Positions 10,563 to 22,107 of a stretch of DNA of 64,000 nt are shown here, in pieces. Position numbers and translations under genes: made by a program. Location: assembly GCA_030847615.1 (NCBI GenBank), contig JAUMIR010000003.1:282342265-282406264 (forward strand), given 5' to 3'. Origin of the DNA: Gambelia wislizenii. Taxonomy: Eukaryota; Chordata; Lepidosauria; Squamata; Crotaphytidae. The number at the start of each line of letters is the position of its first letter. The stretch's first letter is position 1. The notes under the pieces were generated by a model, which saw only the letters and a list, made by a program, of their open reading frames with translations, was not told where the DNA came from and did no database searches.

Positions 10563-11965
10563 GTTTTGGATCCAGTCCTGCTAAACAATGGTTTCATCTC
10601 TGCCCACTGCCAGCCAGCAACTACCAATTAATTGCCCCCCACTAATGAATTACCCCCTTAACAGAAAAAGTTCCCCACCTCTGGTCTAAATGCAGTGACA
10701 AATAACAAAGTTTAATAGTGTGGTTGGGGGCTGAGGGTGGAGGGGGTGGGTTGGTCAGTATGACACCAACTAGTGACATCAACTACTGGATCAGCATCTT
10801 TGATTTCAGTGGGCTTCAAAGCAAAATCTTGCTGCAACTTGTGGTTGTTATTCCTAGACTCAGCCATGATTGATATATACATTTGCAAAAATGAAAAACC
10901 ATAAAGCAAATATGTTCTGAATGTATTATTGTAAACAGTTGCAATGCAGCTTAAGGTTTTTCTGTGAGCAGGTTTTTCTCAGGGACTTACCAGACATTAA
11001 ACTGAGTTGGTTCTTTTTATGAGTAACCATCCTGTGTGTTAACTGTGAATGAAACATCTTTCTGGTTTCCTTCCTGATAGTCAAATAATTCATAGTTCTT
11101 TTTTTTTTTAATGGTGCATTCCTAATTTTTGTGAAGTCTAGACAGAACATTCAAATGTCTCTGTATTTTATTTATTAGAACTGGTTGGAAAATATAGAAA
11201 GCTAAAAAAAAAATACTGTCCTTTTAAAATCATTAACAGTAAAATTCCAAATGCTTGAAGCCACATCTGAATCCTGAGGAGAATTAACTAATGACAGCAA
11301 AGTAATAACAGGTTTATATAATAAAGTTGCTGGCCTTGTAGGGGCAGGAACTCATAGGGCAGGCATGTGGAGACTTTGGACCTCCAGATGTTTTGGACTT
11401 CTCATCTCTAATCAACCAACAAGATCAATGGTAAGGGATGACAGGAGCTAAAGTCTAAAACATCTGTAGAGGCAATTTTGCACCCCTTATAAATTTGGCT
11501 GCTACAGAATACTCTACATGAGGCTAGTTCTGATAATTCCTTTAGACATTGCAGGCAATGAGTGTAAAGGAAATGATGTCATTGTGTGATGCACCTGCTT
11601 TAAGGATGAAGGCATGATGACCTACAAAAGACAGAGTTCTTGATATTTTCCCAAAAGGGCTGAGAAGCATGCAGCCCTCCAGATCTTGTTGGACTACAAC
11701 TCCCAGTATTCCTCACCATCAAATGTTCTGGCTGGTGCTGCTAGGAATTGCAGTCTGATAAACAGTAACTTTTATAAGCAATGCAAGACAGACCAATGGC
11801 TTAACTCAGTGTTAGGCATCTGTCTGTGTTCCCAGCCAGGCCATGCCCTCAAAAGCTTTCAGCTGCCACATGTAAACTTTGTAAAAGACACCATTCTTTA
11901 GAGGTCCACATACTAGTTGCTTCACTCTGGTAAACGGCCATTTGTACTCACTGTTCCCAGAACAC
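10563..11965. other. non-coding stretch with two small hAT-like palindromes
   Basis: No gene. Two fragments of the 'CCTCCAGATGTTGTTGGACT' palindromic repeat family lie at about 11364-11480 and 11650-11775; the second has CCCTCCAGATCTTGTTGGAC and ACAACTCCCAGTATTCC. The remainder is unrecognised. Confidence 0.4.
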
Positions 11966-12428
11966 TGTTGCTGTTGTTGTTGTTGTTATGTGCCTTCAAG
12001 TTGACTCCAACTTAGGATGAACCTATCCCATCATAAGGTTTGCTTGCAAGATTTATTCAGATGGGATTTGCCGTTGCCTTCCTGTAAGAGGGTGTAACTT
12101 GTCCATAGTCACTCACTGAGTTTCTATAGCTGAGCAAGGATCCCAAACTTGGTCTTCCTGAATCCTAGGCTGCATGTGCACTGCAGAAATAATTCAGTTT
12201 GATGCTGCTTTAACTGCCATGACTCCATGCTATGGAATCCTGAGTTTTGTAGTTTGCTGCAGCACCAGAGCTCTCTGACAGAGAAGGCAAAATATCTCAC
12301 AAAACTAAAAATCCCAGAATTCCATAGCATTGAGCTATAGCAGTTAAAGTGGTGCCAAACTGGATTATTTCTGCAGTGCAGATGCAGCCCTAGTCCAGCA
12401 CTCAAACCAGTACACCATGCTGGCTCCC
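11966..12428 (-). mobile_element. MIR/CORE-like tRNA-derived SINE, interrupted by a MITE
   Basis: On the minus strand it starts at GAGCCAGCATGGTGTACTGG, carries a decayed B-box equivalent, the CORE-like middle, and a tail GAAGGCACATAACAACAACA. It is split by the 222-bp MITE at 12168-12389. The same SINE family recurs at 17071, 18729, 21066, 25581, 29513, 29818 and 45828. Confidence 0.8.
12168..12389. mobile_element. 222-bp MITE (family H1) with CTA target duplication inside a SINE
   Basis: The termini GGCTGCATGTGCACTGCAGAAA and their mirror TTTCTGCAGTGCAGATGCAGCC pair, with inner arms 'TTTAACTGCCATGACTCCA' and 'TGAGCTATAGCAGTTAAA' also pairing. CTA is duplicated at 12165-12167 and 12390-12392. 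Other SINE copies read CCTAGTCCAACACTCAAACC across this point, giving the empty site and confirming the 3-bp duplication. A second copy of exactly the same length is at 61839. Confidence 0.9.
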
Positions 12429-15287
12429 TGCAAAGCATAGAAAAGTTATTTTAGGAGTACACCTCCTAAAATCTCTGAGATTCTGGGAGTAGCAGTCCCA
12501 AAAGTGATATTTCCATGCTCTGATAACATAGAAACCTGATGGCTAAGTCCTATACATACATTTTTAGCACAGTGTAAATAAATTCTGGGGTATTCAGGCT
12601 AGATTCACACTGCTGTACAACCAACAGTGCAAGAGGCACAACAGCCCTAATAGCACAATGTTTGATGAGCTCTACCCACCAAGTCAAAAAGTGGGGTGGG
12701 AGGGGTGCATGTCTGAGCTCGCCAAATTCTTGGTTGCCTTAGAAACCATACTTACACAACCTTTGAGAAAACACATTCCCCTTGCCTAACTCTTTTTGTG
12801 CTACTGTAGTGCCCCAACAGAATTGTCAGCAATACAACCAATACACTCTCTTGTCTCTTCCCCCACCACATTCATGGGCCATGCTAAGCCAAAAAGGTAT
12901 GCTAAGGTGATGCACCATTTAATAAGATGGCTTTTTGAGCAGCAGGTGTCTCTTTATTATTAGAGGCTATTGCTCTGTTATTGGCAGTTATCATCATCAG
13001 ACAGGAGACTGTAGTGTGTGTATGTGTATGTGTGCATGTGTATGTTTTTTTTTCCTGTTCAACACCTATACAAGAGGACCATTTTTTGGTGATAAAACTA
13101 ATCCTTTGAGTTCCTGGGCTGGAATTTATTATTGCAGTTATGAACATGTAACCTAGAGTTGCACATGCATAACTGATTCATATTCATAATCCGTATGTAT
13201 TCATGATTGTGGCAATAATGTAGAGAATACACTGGGCTCATAAAAGTCCCGCAGTCCTGCCTTATTGGGTAGCAGCTGCTGTGAGTGACAGGTCTGTTCT
13301 TCTTTTGGCCAAAATACAGCATACTGACATTTCCACCCCACTCCCTCCAGCAAGCTCCAGTGCTGGTAGGAATTGTGACAAGGATCCTGCTTCTGATGGT
13401 CACACCGGAGATCAGTGGTGGGAGAGAGGTGGAAACATCCGTCCAGCTTACGATATCCTAATTACTGAACTGGATGCCAGCCACCATTTTAACTCAGTAG
13501 TTATCTATGTATGAGTATCAAAACTAGTATTGTAGTAGAGCACAAACCCTCAGGGTCTTTTTGATTATGAAGAGTGCTGGTATCATCTGCCATTTCAGGC
13601 TTCCCTGTCACTTCTGAACTTAGCTGCAGTCCATACAGGAGCTAAGGCAAAGCTGGTCTTCCCCAGCAACAATGTATTCTTATGAGGTATCTGGGTTATA
13701 ACTCATTGTTGGCAAAGTGCCCATAGGCATGGAGTTCCCAATAGCCTTGCTCTCCCCTCCCCCCCCATCTTGTTTCTGTACACAGACACACTACACAGCC
13801 ATTCTAGTGAACTGGGAGCTTGTGCGCACAGTTTATAAATCTCCTTCCCATCTAAATTATGACAATTGCTAAGGAAGGGAGAGGAGGGGGAGATGGATAT
13901 GCTCCAGTGGTTTTACATGTATCAGCTAGGGATGAAGAGAAGCAGGTAAAGCTAAAGGCATTGTGTGGGGAGGGGGTCTCAGGTGTCACACTCCTTACAC
14001 CACCTTGGCTGCACTTTAGCAGCGTGACTTTATTTCCTATGGGGAATATAAAAGCTTCCCAAGAGTTGGAAGTGGAACAAGAGCAAACAGGAGCACTCTC
14101 TTCTGCACAGCATGGCTACCCTCTCCAAACTTTCAGTGTTAGAAATAAATATTTAAACTGAATTGTAGCCAAAAGCTGCCCTGTGACATCAGATACACTC
14201 CTTTTAGATTACTAGCCTGACAGGCCACAGTGTAGCCTGGACAAAATTCAGTTTCAAGCATTCATGCTCATAGCACCACCTCATATATTTCCATGGGATA
14301 AATGCAGAGGTTGCTCCAGAGGAGGTCAGAGTGCCCCCCCCACAAATAAGGAGGTGGCTGTCACTCCATTGGAAGTCCAAAAGAATAGGCAAGCCACATC
14401 CCATGGGCTGCATTTATCCCTCAAGCTCCTTTGACCACCATCCCCAGTTCACTTTTTGAAAAGTGACATTACAGTTTGCCACCAATGTGGGAAGCATCTC
14501 ATCCGCCTAGAAATGAACTTTTTTCCTTCTTTGTGCCATTCCTGTTTTTTTTCTCCCCCTGGCACTGCAATTGGATAACTTCCAAACACATAACAGCAAG
14601 TAATTCCAATGACCATATCACCCATCAACAGTTTCATCACAAGAGGAAGCATTTGAAATGGCCATCAAAACTCTGAGAGTCTGTGGATAGGGTGCAAGTA
14701 GGCCCTGAGATACCATCTACCTTGGAAAAGTAACATAGCTGGCTGGAGGTTTCTGGGAATTGCAGTCCAAAAAGAATTTTTTTCCAACTGCTCTTCTTCC
14801 TCCCCCACCTTCTCTGCATGGACCACAGCCTTCCCCATGAGTTGAAGGCAAATCACACAAACTGCTTAAAAGAGACATAAAGGCTGCCTCATCCCATCCT
14901 ATCTGATTTATAACATGACTGTTCGGAAGTTTTTGATCTACTACTTCAGCTCTCAGTGAGGAAGAGCTGCTGGCAAGAGCCTTTGACTTCTTTCCCTACA
15001 CCTTTATTGGCTGATTACCACCTTTCCAACTTGTGTCAGACAGGAAGACTGAGATCTACATTACTATTTAATGGATGAAGCACTCATCCTCCATTTTTGA
15101 ATTAGCAGCCCAAAAGAGAGGTGGTCTATATCAAGGTTCTTAGAGGCCTAGCCTGTGCTTGAGTCATCATCAAGCCTAATACCCAGAGAACCAGTTGATT
15201 TCTTGGTTTCCTTGTAAAATATACTTTGCTGCTGGGCAGGGGGCGGGGTGATCTATGCATTCAAACAAGAAATAAAAGTTTCAGTAT

Positions 15288-15320
<33 letters not shown>

Positions 15321-16451
15321 CACCTCTGGTTTTTTACAAGCATCACTGGGAAGTTGCAAAATGGAGAGAAATGGCATACAGCAATTTTTTTAAAATTGTT
15401 TAATCTTGGTCACATGGACCATTGAATGGGGAGTAGAACTTCCTAAGAGTAGTCTGGGGAGGCTGAATCCTCCACTCACTCCCCATGATCTGGTAAAACT
15501 GGACCACCAAGTTCCTTACGTTGTTGAGCCTCCGTAGGAATGATCAATTATCAGAAATTATCAGTTATCGGATGAGCACTATGTAAATGATCAGGCACCA
15601 AGAAATATCAAGACAGTGATTGTCATTGAAACCTCCCAGGAATAATAAAGGCTAGAATGTATTCTAAGCTACACCAAACACATAGAGGAGACGTCTATAT
15701 ATACATTGTACTTGCAAGAGTCTTCATATTTAAGGATGTTTCAGTCATAATGAATGGGAAAATTAATTTGTCCTCTCCCTGGAAGTAGTCAAAATAGATA
15801 ACAACATGCCTGCCAGTGTTGAACCTCTTCCCTTAAAAGCAGTTCTGGAGTCACTGGCTATCTGAACCATGAAAGTAGGTTCACATATTATCCATAGAAG
15901 TGATTCATATTTAATATGATAGTTCAGTTTTTGCATTCTGAATCCAGGATGGGTAACAACCTTGCTTCTGCTCCTGAGATTTAACTTTTCTCAGTTTATT
16001 AAACAATGGTTGGATTTCTTCCCCTTTATCTTGGGCTTTCTCCTTTGGGATAGCATGTCAGGGTCCAGCAGCTGTCTTTGGAACTAATAAGCAGAATGCA
16101 TGGTGACTTCATTAACCACACACGTCGGAGAGGCCTAATCCCTATGCTCCCATCCTGTGTCAGCACACTCTATCCTTTACATGTCTCACTTTCCCTTGGT
16201 AACTTGTTAAATACTCATGTTCCCACAAAGGGAAGCATCATGGCTACAGAGAAGACTAAACTGGATTTGATTTAAATCATTTTTCAGAGAATGATTCACT
16301 GAACAAAGATCAGGATGTGTCTGTCCTGGACTGTTTACAGCCAGACATTTGGGGAACAGTTAGCAGCAGAGGCTAAATGAAATATATTAGTGTGTGTGGG
16401 ATGCAATTTAAATATACCATGTCTGCAGTAATAACAGTGGAGAAATGAGAC
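12429..16451. other. long non-coding stretch
   Basis: No gene is seen. It contains a short palindrome (12440-12490: AAAAGTTATTTTAGGAG and CTCCTAAAATCTCTGAG), a TG-rich tract (13013-13048), a related 'GGGAATTGCAGTCCAAAAAG' fragment (14735-14790) and a (GATA)n microsatellite at 15288. The region 15540-16020 looks unique. Confidence 0.4.
15288..15320. repeat. (GATA)n microsatellite
   Basis: About eight uninterrupted copies of the tetranucleotide AGAT/GATA. Confidence 0.95.
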
Positions 16452-16454
16452 TGA

Positions 16455-17048
16455 GGAGATTATCAGACAGGAGCAAAAAGTGTTCCTGTCCCACAATCTC
16501 CTCTCCCGCCCCTGTCCAATCCCTGTCCTGGAACAACAAAACTTTTCACACCTACCTTTCACAGTGTCCAAAGAGCAGCCCAAGAATGAATGGAGCTGTA
16601 ACGGAGCTCCGTTCACTTCCTGGAATGAAATCCCGCCAGCTCTTGCAAGAAGACAAGAGTGTGGGAAAGTCAAACTTACAAAGAAAAATAAAACACTAAA
16701 AGTGACAGCAAGCACAAAAACACACTTAAAATATTACAAGCAAACCAGGATGCATACAAAAAAGTGTGTCACATACCTTGATGTCCTGATCTCGCCCAGA
16801 AGTGTTCTGGCAGAGACCTCCCATTGACACTGGGATTGCACCAGCAAAACAGGGCACCTTTTCAGTCGCACAAACATCCATGACAGAAAAAGAATGGGTG
16901 ATATATTGACGGCTTAGCCCATCAATAAAAAGCAGCACCAGCAAAACGGCAGCCGAATGAGAGGGGAACAACGTCATCTGAAAAGCAAGCCCTTTAGCAA
17001 TCTTCTGGCGTCATTATAATGCTATTTTTAGAGTATCTGATAATCTCC
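16455..17048 (+). mobile_element. 594-bp MITE of family A with TGA target duplication
   Basis: The ends GGAGATTATCAGACAG and TATCTGATAATCTCC are inverted repeats, flanked by TGA at 16452-16454 and 17049-17051. The body contains GTTCCTGTCCCACAATCTCC, a GGAGCTGTAACGGAGCTCCG inverted segment, GTCCTGATCTCGCCCAGAAG and the hairpin ATTGACGGCTTAGCCCATCAAT (16905-16926). Copies at 53798, 60480 and (reversed) 8333 share this order. No frame over 130 codons; no transposase similarity recognised. Superfamily is not assigned: 3-bp duplications occur in PIF/Harbinger, CACTA and Zator groups. Confidence 0.88.
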
Positions 17049-17070
17049 TGAAACTATAGTGACACTCACC

Positions 17071-17284
17071 TTGTTGTTGTTAAGTACCTTCAGGTCGTTT
17101 CTAACTATTACAGGGTTTTCTTGGCAAGGTCTGTTCAGAGGAGGTTTGTCATAGCCTTCCTCTGAGGAAGAAAGAATGTGACTTGCCCAAGGTCACCCAG
17201 TGGGTTTCCATGGCTGAGCAGAGATTCAATCTCTAGTCTCCAGAGTTGCAGTCCAATGCTCAAACCACTACACTGACACCCACT
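17071..17284 (-). mobile_element. MIR/CORE-like tRNA-derived SINE
   Basis: Minus orientation: head near 17284 (GTGTAGTGGTTTGAGCATTG on the minus strand), middle AAACCCACTGGGTGACCTTG, tail ending in AACAACAACAA at 17071. It is nearly complete and begins about 20 bp beyond the MITE at 16455-17048. Confidence 0.82.
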
Positions 17285-17871
17285 TTAGGTGGTATTATAA
17301 TTTTGATAATATACAGTATTTGCATGCATATTCAAATCAAGGTATGATTTCAGCATGTGTCTAAATGTACTCATTGCAAAAACTGTGAGCAGCACATGAA
17401 CCACAGTTTAGTCTGTAAATTGGGGAAACTGAAGCCAATTGTAGGAGTCTCACTGAATTTACATGGACCAGAAATGTATTTATAGACTGTCTTGTAAACA
17501 TCACACTACACCTAAATCTACTTTGCCTCAGATCATGTCTGGCTTCAGTTATCACTATTAAAAATGGGAACCCCTCACACTATGACTGCATTTTTAAAAA
17601 TCCATTTATTTTGACATCATGAAAGGTCTGGGGTAGATGAGATGCTTTCCTGTAGAGTAAACATCTAAAGAATTTGTACTTAGCAGAGCAGGAGGAGCTT
17701 TGCATGATCTGGGCTCAATGCAGGACAAAAGAAAAGAGAAGGTGTGTGGTAAAAGCTAAACAAATTCAGGGCAAATTCAGAAGTGGGGGAAGTCTCTGGC
17801 AGTATCAAGAGTTTCCTGTTCTTTATACTTCGATTTTACCTGCATATTCCCAGGTTTACACAAACTACCTA
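17285..17871. other. non-coding stretch, nothing recognised
   Basis: AT-rich, no repeat seen, no credible reading frame. Confidence 0.4.
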
Positions 17872-17902
17872 TCCTCTCTCTCTCTCTTTCTCTCTCTCTC
17901 TT

Positions 17903-17954
<52 letters not shown>
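17872..17954. repeat. (TC)n microsatellite
   Basis: A pyrimidine tract of TC dinucleotides with a few TTTC interruptions. Ser-Leu repeat frames through this tract are artefacts of the simple sequence. Confidence 0.97.
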
Positions 17955-17956
<2 letters not shown>

Positions 17957-18898
17957 GGGTTTTCCTCACTCCACCTCCCTTGTGTTCTTCCTCTTCATTG
18001 TCCCAGTGATCCTGTATCACATCTAGACTCATGCAATACTTTTGGAAATTGGGTTTCACCATATTTCACTGAGCCTTCTTCATTATTATTTTTCACACAC
18101 TTGGTCAAAGCACTAAAGTCCCTCATCAATATTACACTAGTCAAACATTAGGATTATTTTGTTTTGGTACCAGCATTCCTCTTTCCCAAATTTGATCTCT
18201 GTCCTGGAAATACCTCTGTTTACTGGCAGCAGGCATCTTAGCTAGTTCCAGAATAATACAATCCGCCAAGTAGAGATACATTTCTTTTTGGAAACAATTG
18301 GGTTAATTTAAACTTATTTGAGAGACAGGAATAAAAAGTCCTTAGTAATGCTGAGAATTCCCCAGAAATACCTCATGATCAAGAAAATGTTATGTGAATC
18401 TCCAAATGAAAATCAGTTTATATAAGAACAAAACCTAGGACTTTCAGAGGTGTTTTGCTCATCTTGAGAGATTCTCAGAGTGGCAAATGAAGGTTAAGTT
18501 CCTCCTTGACAACCAAGAAGCATTTCTTTATGTATTGGTTCAGAGCTAATTTTTATAACTCCTTAAAGGCAGATTTGGTCAACATTCTCTCCCCCCTCCC
18601 CCACTGTGTGGGCATGGGCAAGAAATCTTGGTTCATTTTTGATGAAAATATGATCAGAATTCACTTATTCACTTGGGAGTCGAAAGAAATTGAGTGTTTA
18701 AAATTTTGAATGAGAGAAACAGAAGATGAACCTATCATGGGGTTTTCTTGACAATATTTTTTCAGAGGACATTTGCCTTGTCTTCCTCTGAGGCTGAGAG
18801 TGTGGCTTGCCCAAGATCACCCAGTGGGTATCCATGGCTGAGCAGGGATTTGAACCCTGGTCTCCAGAGTCACTGTCCAACATTCAAACCACATCACC

Positions 18899-19135
18899 CA
18901 GGGCCGGTTTAAGGGCCCTGCAGCACCTACAGCTGCAGGGGAGGCGTCATTGTGGGGGGAGGGCATCGTAACCCTCCCCCTGCAAAAACATTATTAGTAA
19001 TAATCTGAATAAACCTTTACTGTGAATAGGTTAGGTTAGGTTAGGTTAGGTTAGGTTACATTGACCTGAGATAAACATATGGGCCCCCCAAAACAAAGTG
19101 TTGTGGGGAGCCCAAAATTCCTTAAACCGGTCCTG
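18899..19135. mobile_element. hAT-type MITE with an internal GGTTA tract
   Basis: Termini CAGGGCCGGTTTAAGG and CCTTAAACCGGTCCTG are inverted repeats. Flanking 8-mers ACATCACC (18891-18898) and ACTACACC (19136-19143) differ at two positions; the SINE consensus at this point is ACTACACC, which supports an 8-bp hAT duplication. A pentamer tract (GGTTA)n lies at 19028-19059. Confidence 0.85.
19028..19059. repeat. (GGTTA)n microsatellite
   Basis: Six tandem copies of TTAGG/GGTTA inside the hAT MITE. This is the arthropod telomere pentamer by sequence, but vertebrate telomeres use TTAGGG, so it is read as a simple repeat. Confidence 0.95.
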
Positions 19136-19154
19136 ACTACACCATGCTGGTTCT

Positions 19155-20688
19155 CTACTTCCACAATAAATGCTGGTTCTCTGACAGTTTTGATCCTTTC
19201 AAGAAGACTGTTTGGCCATTTTTTAATTTGTTTCACTGTTTGTATGATTATGTATTTGATCAATCGTATGGTATTGCATTTTTAAAAAAATAAAGAAAAG
19301 AAAAAGTTGTTTAAAATTGAAAAACAACTCTGTGGAGAGGATGCCCAACCATTCTCCATATTCTTTTCTGTTCCACTTTGGAAGGACTTTTTTCTGCTAA
19401 GCCTTAGGGGAGAACTGTATATTTGACAGCAACATTGGCCTACATCCAATTGTTAGTCCCAGGTAAAATAGGTCCAGGGATTCAACTTCTGAACAGTAAG
19501 TCAATACTAACATAAATTCCATTGATTCAATAGGTTTACCCTGGTTGGGATTCCCAATTGGATGTGGCATATCGTAAATGTGTTTTTCAGAAAATGGTGC
19601 TTCTTGTTTTTCATATATAACTTCATGCAGATTGAGCTAAGCTAGACTGGACCTCTAGCTCCACCACTGTTTTTTAAACAATAAAAGGGTTAGGGTTTTT
19701 TTTTTCTTTTTAAGAAAATAAAGAGAAGGAAGGAGTAGGAAGAAGAAGAAGAAGCAGAAGAAGAAGAATCAGTGGCAAAGAAAAAGGAGGGTGGAAGAAA
19801 GGGAGTGCTAGCCTGTCATGAAAACAAAGAGGCCCGTTATGTTTATAATTCCAAATTCTGCCTTTTGGGGGAATTGATTTTCAATCTAAACTTGCCTGTA
19901 AAGTTAGAAAGAGATGATTCCATTCAAATTTCTCTTTTTCTGGCACAGAGTAATTTCATCTGAACTTTTCCTTTACTTCCCGTCTCCCCCCACCCCAAAG
20001 TTTGCAATTTTTGGAAGGCAAATATCCTTCCCATAAGTAAGACTAGATTTCTACTAGTCAAGGGAAAAACTATTCCCATTGGAACAGAGTGAGTAGGCTT
20101 GGAAGAAGAACATTTGGCTGAAACAAAATGCTGTTTTGGATAGGAGCCTCCTTCTCTACCATTTAACAGTTACACTTTCCAGAATATACATACAAATGCT
20201 CTTTACATTTTCTTGCTGTCTTGTAGTTTAAGAAATTGACATCTGTAATAACCATGACAGCCATATGCCTAAGACAGTGCAGCTATCCCTAAAAAAAATT
20301 TTTTTTAAATTATGAGTCAGAAGCATTTGCCAATTTTGTAACTGTATTTCAAGACCTGTTTTAAAATGTTGTTTCCTTAGCCTGAGACGACTTACCAAAA
20401 AAACCTACAATGGATGAATAAATTACTTGCAGTTAAACTCCTCCCTCCTAAGAGCTGTAAGTCTTTCACCAAAACTATACCATGCCAAGACTCTTAAGAA
20501 TGAAGGAGAAGCAAACCATGTTGTGTACTGGATTAAAGGCCAAGATTAAAACATATACTGAAATTTAGTAAATTAAGCCTCAAATGACAGCCAGTAGTCT
20601 CTATGAGAACTTGATAATACTATCCCAATAGATGCAAACTTCTCCTATTTAGTTTTATGGGAGGACATAACATACAATCATCATATAT
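19155..20688. other. non-coding stretch
   Basis: No gene. A loose palindromic repeat at 19438-19562 (CATCCAATTGTTAGTCCC ... GGGATTCCCAATTGGATG) and a purine-rich AAG tract at 19738-19768 are the only structures seen. Confidence 0.4.
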
Positions 20689-21066
20689 CAGTGGGGCAGC
20701 AAATCCACTTTGGGATTTAGGAGCTATCCAAGGTGCTGAACCTTATCTCCAAATAGGTTCAGTATCTTCAATGGCTCTTTTAAAGTTTGAACTAAAACCT
20801 GGATTGAATTTACTACCCTGCTGACATGGGAGATTTTCAAACATGGCAAAAACTGCATCAAAAGATCACTAGAAGAACAGGAATGGGCAAGATTATCAGT
20901 AGGAAAATAGAGCCTTGTCCATGGCGGTGCTTCACCCCTGGAATGGCTGAAGGGCACAGGCATTTGGTAAGGCTGCCCTTCCTGTTCCCTTCCTGATTGG
21001 GAACACGATTTTTGTGTGTGTTTCCCTGCATCTGATAATATTCATGAAATCCACCTGCCACCACTG
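20689..21066. repeat. palindromic repeat family P, copy 2, carrying a MITE insertion
   Basis: Left arm CAGTGGGGCAGCAAATCC, core GGAGCTATCCAAGGTGCTGA and its mirror, right arm GAACTAAAACCTGG. The right end is displaced by the 215-bp MITE (20829-21043), after which ATGAAATCCACCTGCCACC resumes the arm. Confidence 0.65.
20829..21043. mobile_element. 215-bp MITE with ATG target duplication
   Basis: Ends GGAGATTTTCAAACATGGC and GCATCTGATAATATTC are imperfect inverted repeats. ATG is duplicated at 20826-20828 and 21044-21046. Other family P copies carry a single GATGGAAACC or GATGTGGAAAC at this point, giving the empty site. Internally similar to the element at 42441 (CAAAAACTGCATCAAAAGA / CAAAAACTGTGTCAGAAGA). 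Confidence 0.87.
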
Positions 21067-21148
21067 GTTGTTGTTGTTGCTGTTTTTGTTGTGTGCATTC
21101 AGGTCATTTTCAACTTATGGCAACCCTAAGGTGAGCCTATCATGGGAG
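21066..21148 (-). mobile_element. MIR/CORE-like SINE, tail fragment
   Basis: Minus strand tail: CCTAAGGTTGCCATAAGTTG, then GAATGCACACAACAAAAACA and CAACAACAACAA. The rest of the SINE is absent. Confidence 0.75.
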
Positions 21149-21170
21149 ATACATAATAGCAATTCTCATT

Positions 21171-21466
21171 GGAGATTATCAGGCAAAAAGCCCACAAGGA
21201 TGACATCACCATACTGCACAGTTTCGTATGTGTCATCATCCTCGCATCCTGCCTCTGTGCAGACTCTGTGCTGCAACAGAGAATAAACCATTGCTTTTCA
21301 CTGGTGGAAACTTCTGTGAATGAAAAGTGGTGGCTTATTCTCCACTGCAGCACAGAGTCTGCATGGAGGCAGCACTCAAGGTTGACAACATGTGCAAAAC
21401 CACACAGTACAGTGATATCATCCTCCCAGGCTTTTTGCAGACTTTTTGAAGCATCTGATAATCTCC
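21171..21466. mobile_element. 296-bp palindromic MITE with ATT target duplication
   Basis: Ends GGAGATTATCAGGCAAAAAG and GCATCTGATAATCTCC are inverted repeats with ATT at 21168-21170 and 21467-21469. The interior is also palindromic (GCACAGTTTCGTATGTG, CTCTGTGCTGCAACAGAGAA / CACTGCAGCACAGAGTCTGC), so it is close to a full foldback. Confidence 0.87.
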
Positions 21467-21639
21467 ATTGTCTCCTGAGCAGAATGAAGCAAACTAACAT
21501 ACTTCAGTTGCAACCCTATATCCCTACATACCCAGGAGTAAGCCACATTGATTCCAAGGAAGCTTAACTTCTGATTAGATATGTATGGGATTTAATTGGA
21601 ATTGTTTTTTGGATCTAATTCTTTACAGATTTCATTCTA

Positions 21640-22104
21640 GATGGAAGTAACAAGTAATTTTACAAAATTTCTTTCCACTGCAGGACCTATGAAATCTTCA
21701 AAACTTGTGCCACTTTCAAAGCCTTATTCAGCACAAAATGTTCGTGTTGTTGTTCTGTGCAGAAAACAGCATTTTCTGCACAGAAAGTAATATTTCTGCA
21801 CATAAATTTTATTTTCTATACAAAAAAATGCTGTTTCCTGTGCAGAAAATGCTGTAGTTGGGACTTCCTCTGTACAAAATTCACAAGTGGGTTTTTTTGG
21901 TGTTTTTTGTTTTTTGGTATGTAGAAGACAGCATTTTCTGCACTGGAAACAGCATTTTCTGCACTGGAAAAAAATCTGCACAGAACTGTGTGGAAAATGC
22001 TGTTTTCTGTGCAAAGAATACACAAATTTTGCACAGAATAAGTCCCTAGCTTCAAATATTCTCATTAGTCCGAGATTCTCTTCATCAAAATTTCCCAACC
22101 TCCA
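21640..22104. repeat. repeat built from a palindromic 16-mer (TTTTCTGTGCAGAAAA), copy 1
   Basis: Many variants of the self-complementary core TTTTCTGYGCAGAAAA and AGCATTTTCTGCACAG occur between 21720 and 22030 in both orientations. Outer arms GCCTTATTCAGCACAAAAT and TTTTGCACAGAATAAGTCCC are inverted repeats. Outer flanks match a second copy at 34640-35095 in opposite orientation and a decayed third near 54430. Frames of up to 137 codons run through it, but the Cys/His-rich runs reflect the repeat. Confidence 0.75.
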
Positions 22105-22107
22105 AGG

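Larger units (their letters stand above)
18729..19154 (-). mobile_element. MIR/CORE-like SINE interrupted by a hAT MITE
   Basis: Minus-strand SINE with the middle CACCCAGTGGGTATCCATGG and the B-box-like region GGGATTTGAACCCTGGTCTC (tRNA-derived). The head continues after the insertion as ACTACACCATGCTGGTTCTC (19136-19155). The distal tail is truncated at the left. Confidence 0.8.

Noticed and set aside
17674..18151. Ser/Leu-rich open frames
   Set aside because: Produced by the (TC)n microsatellite.
19028..19059. Interstitial telomeric repeat
   Set aside because: The unit is TTAGG, not the vertebrate TTAGGG, and it is internal to a hAT MITE.
21720..22030. CRISPR-like array
   Set aside because: The repeated unit is palindromic, variable, irregularly spaced and lies in a vertebrate-type transposon.
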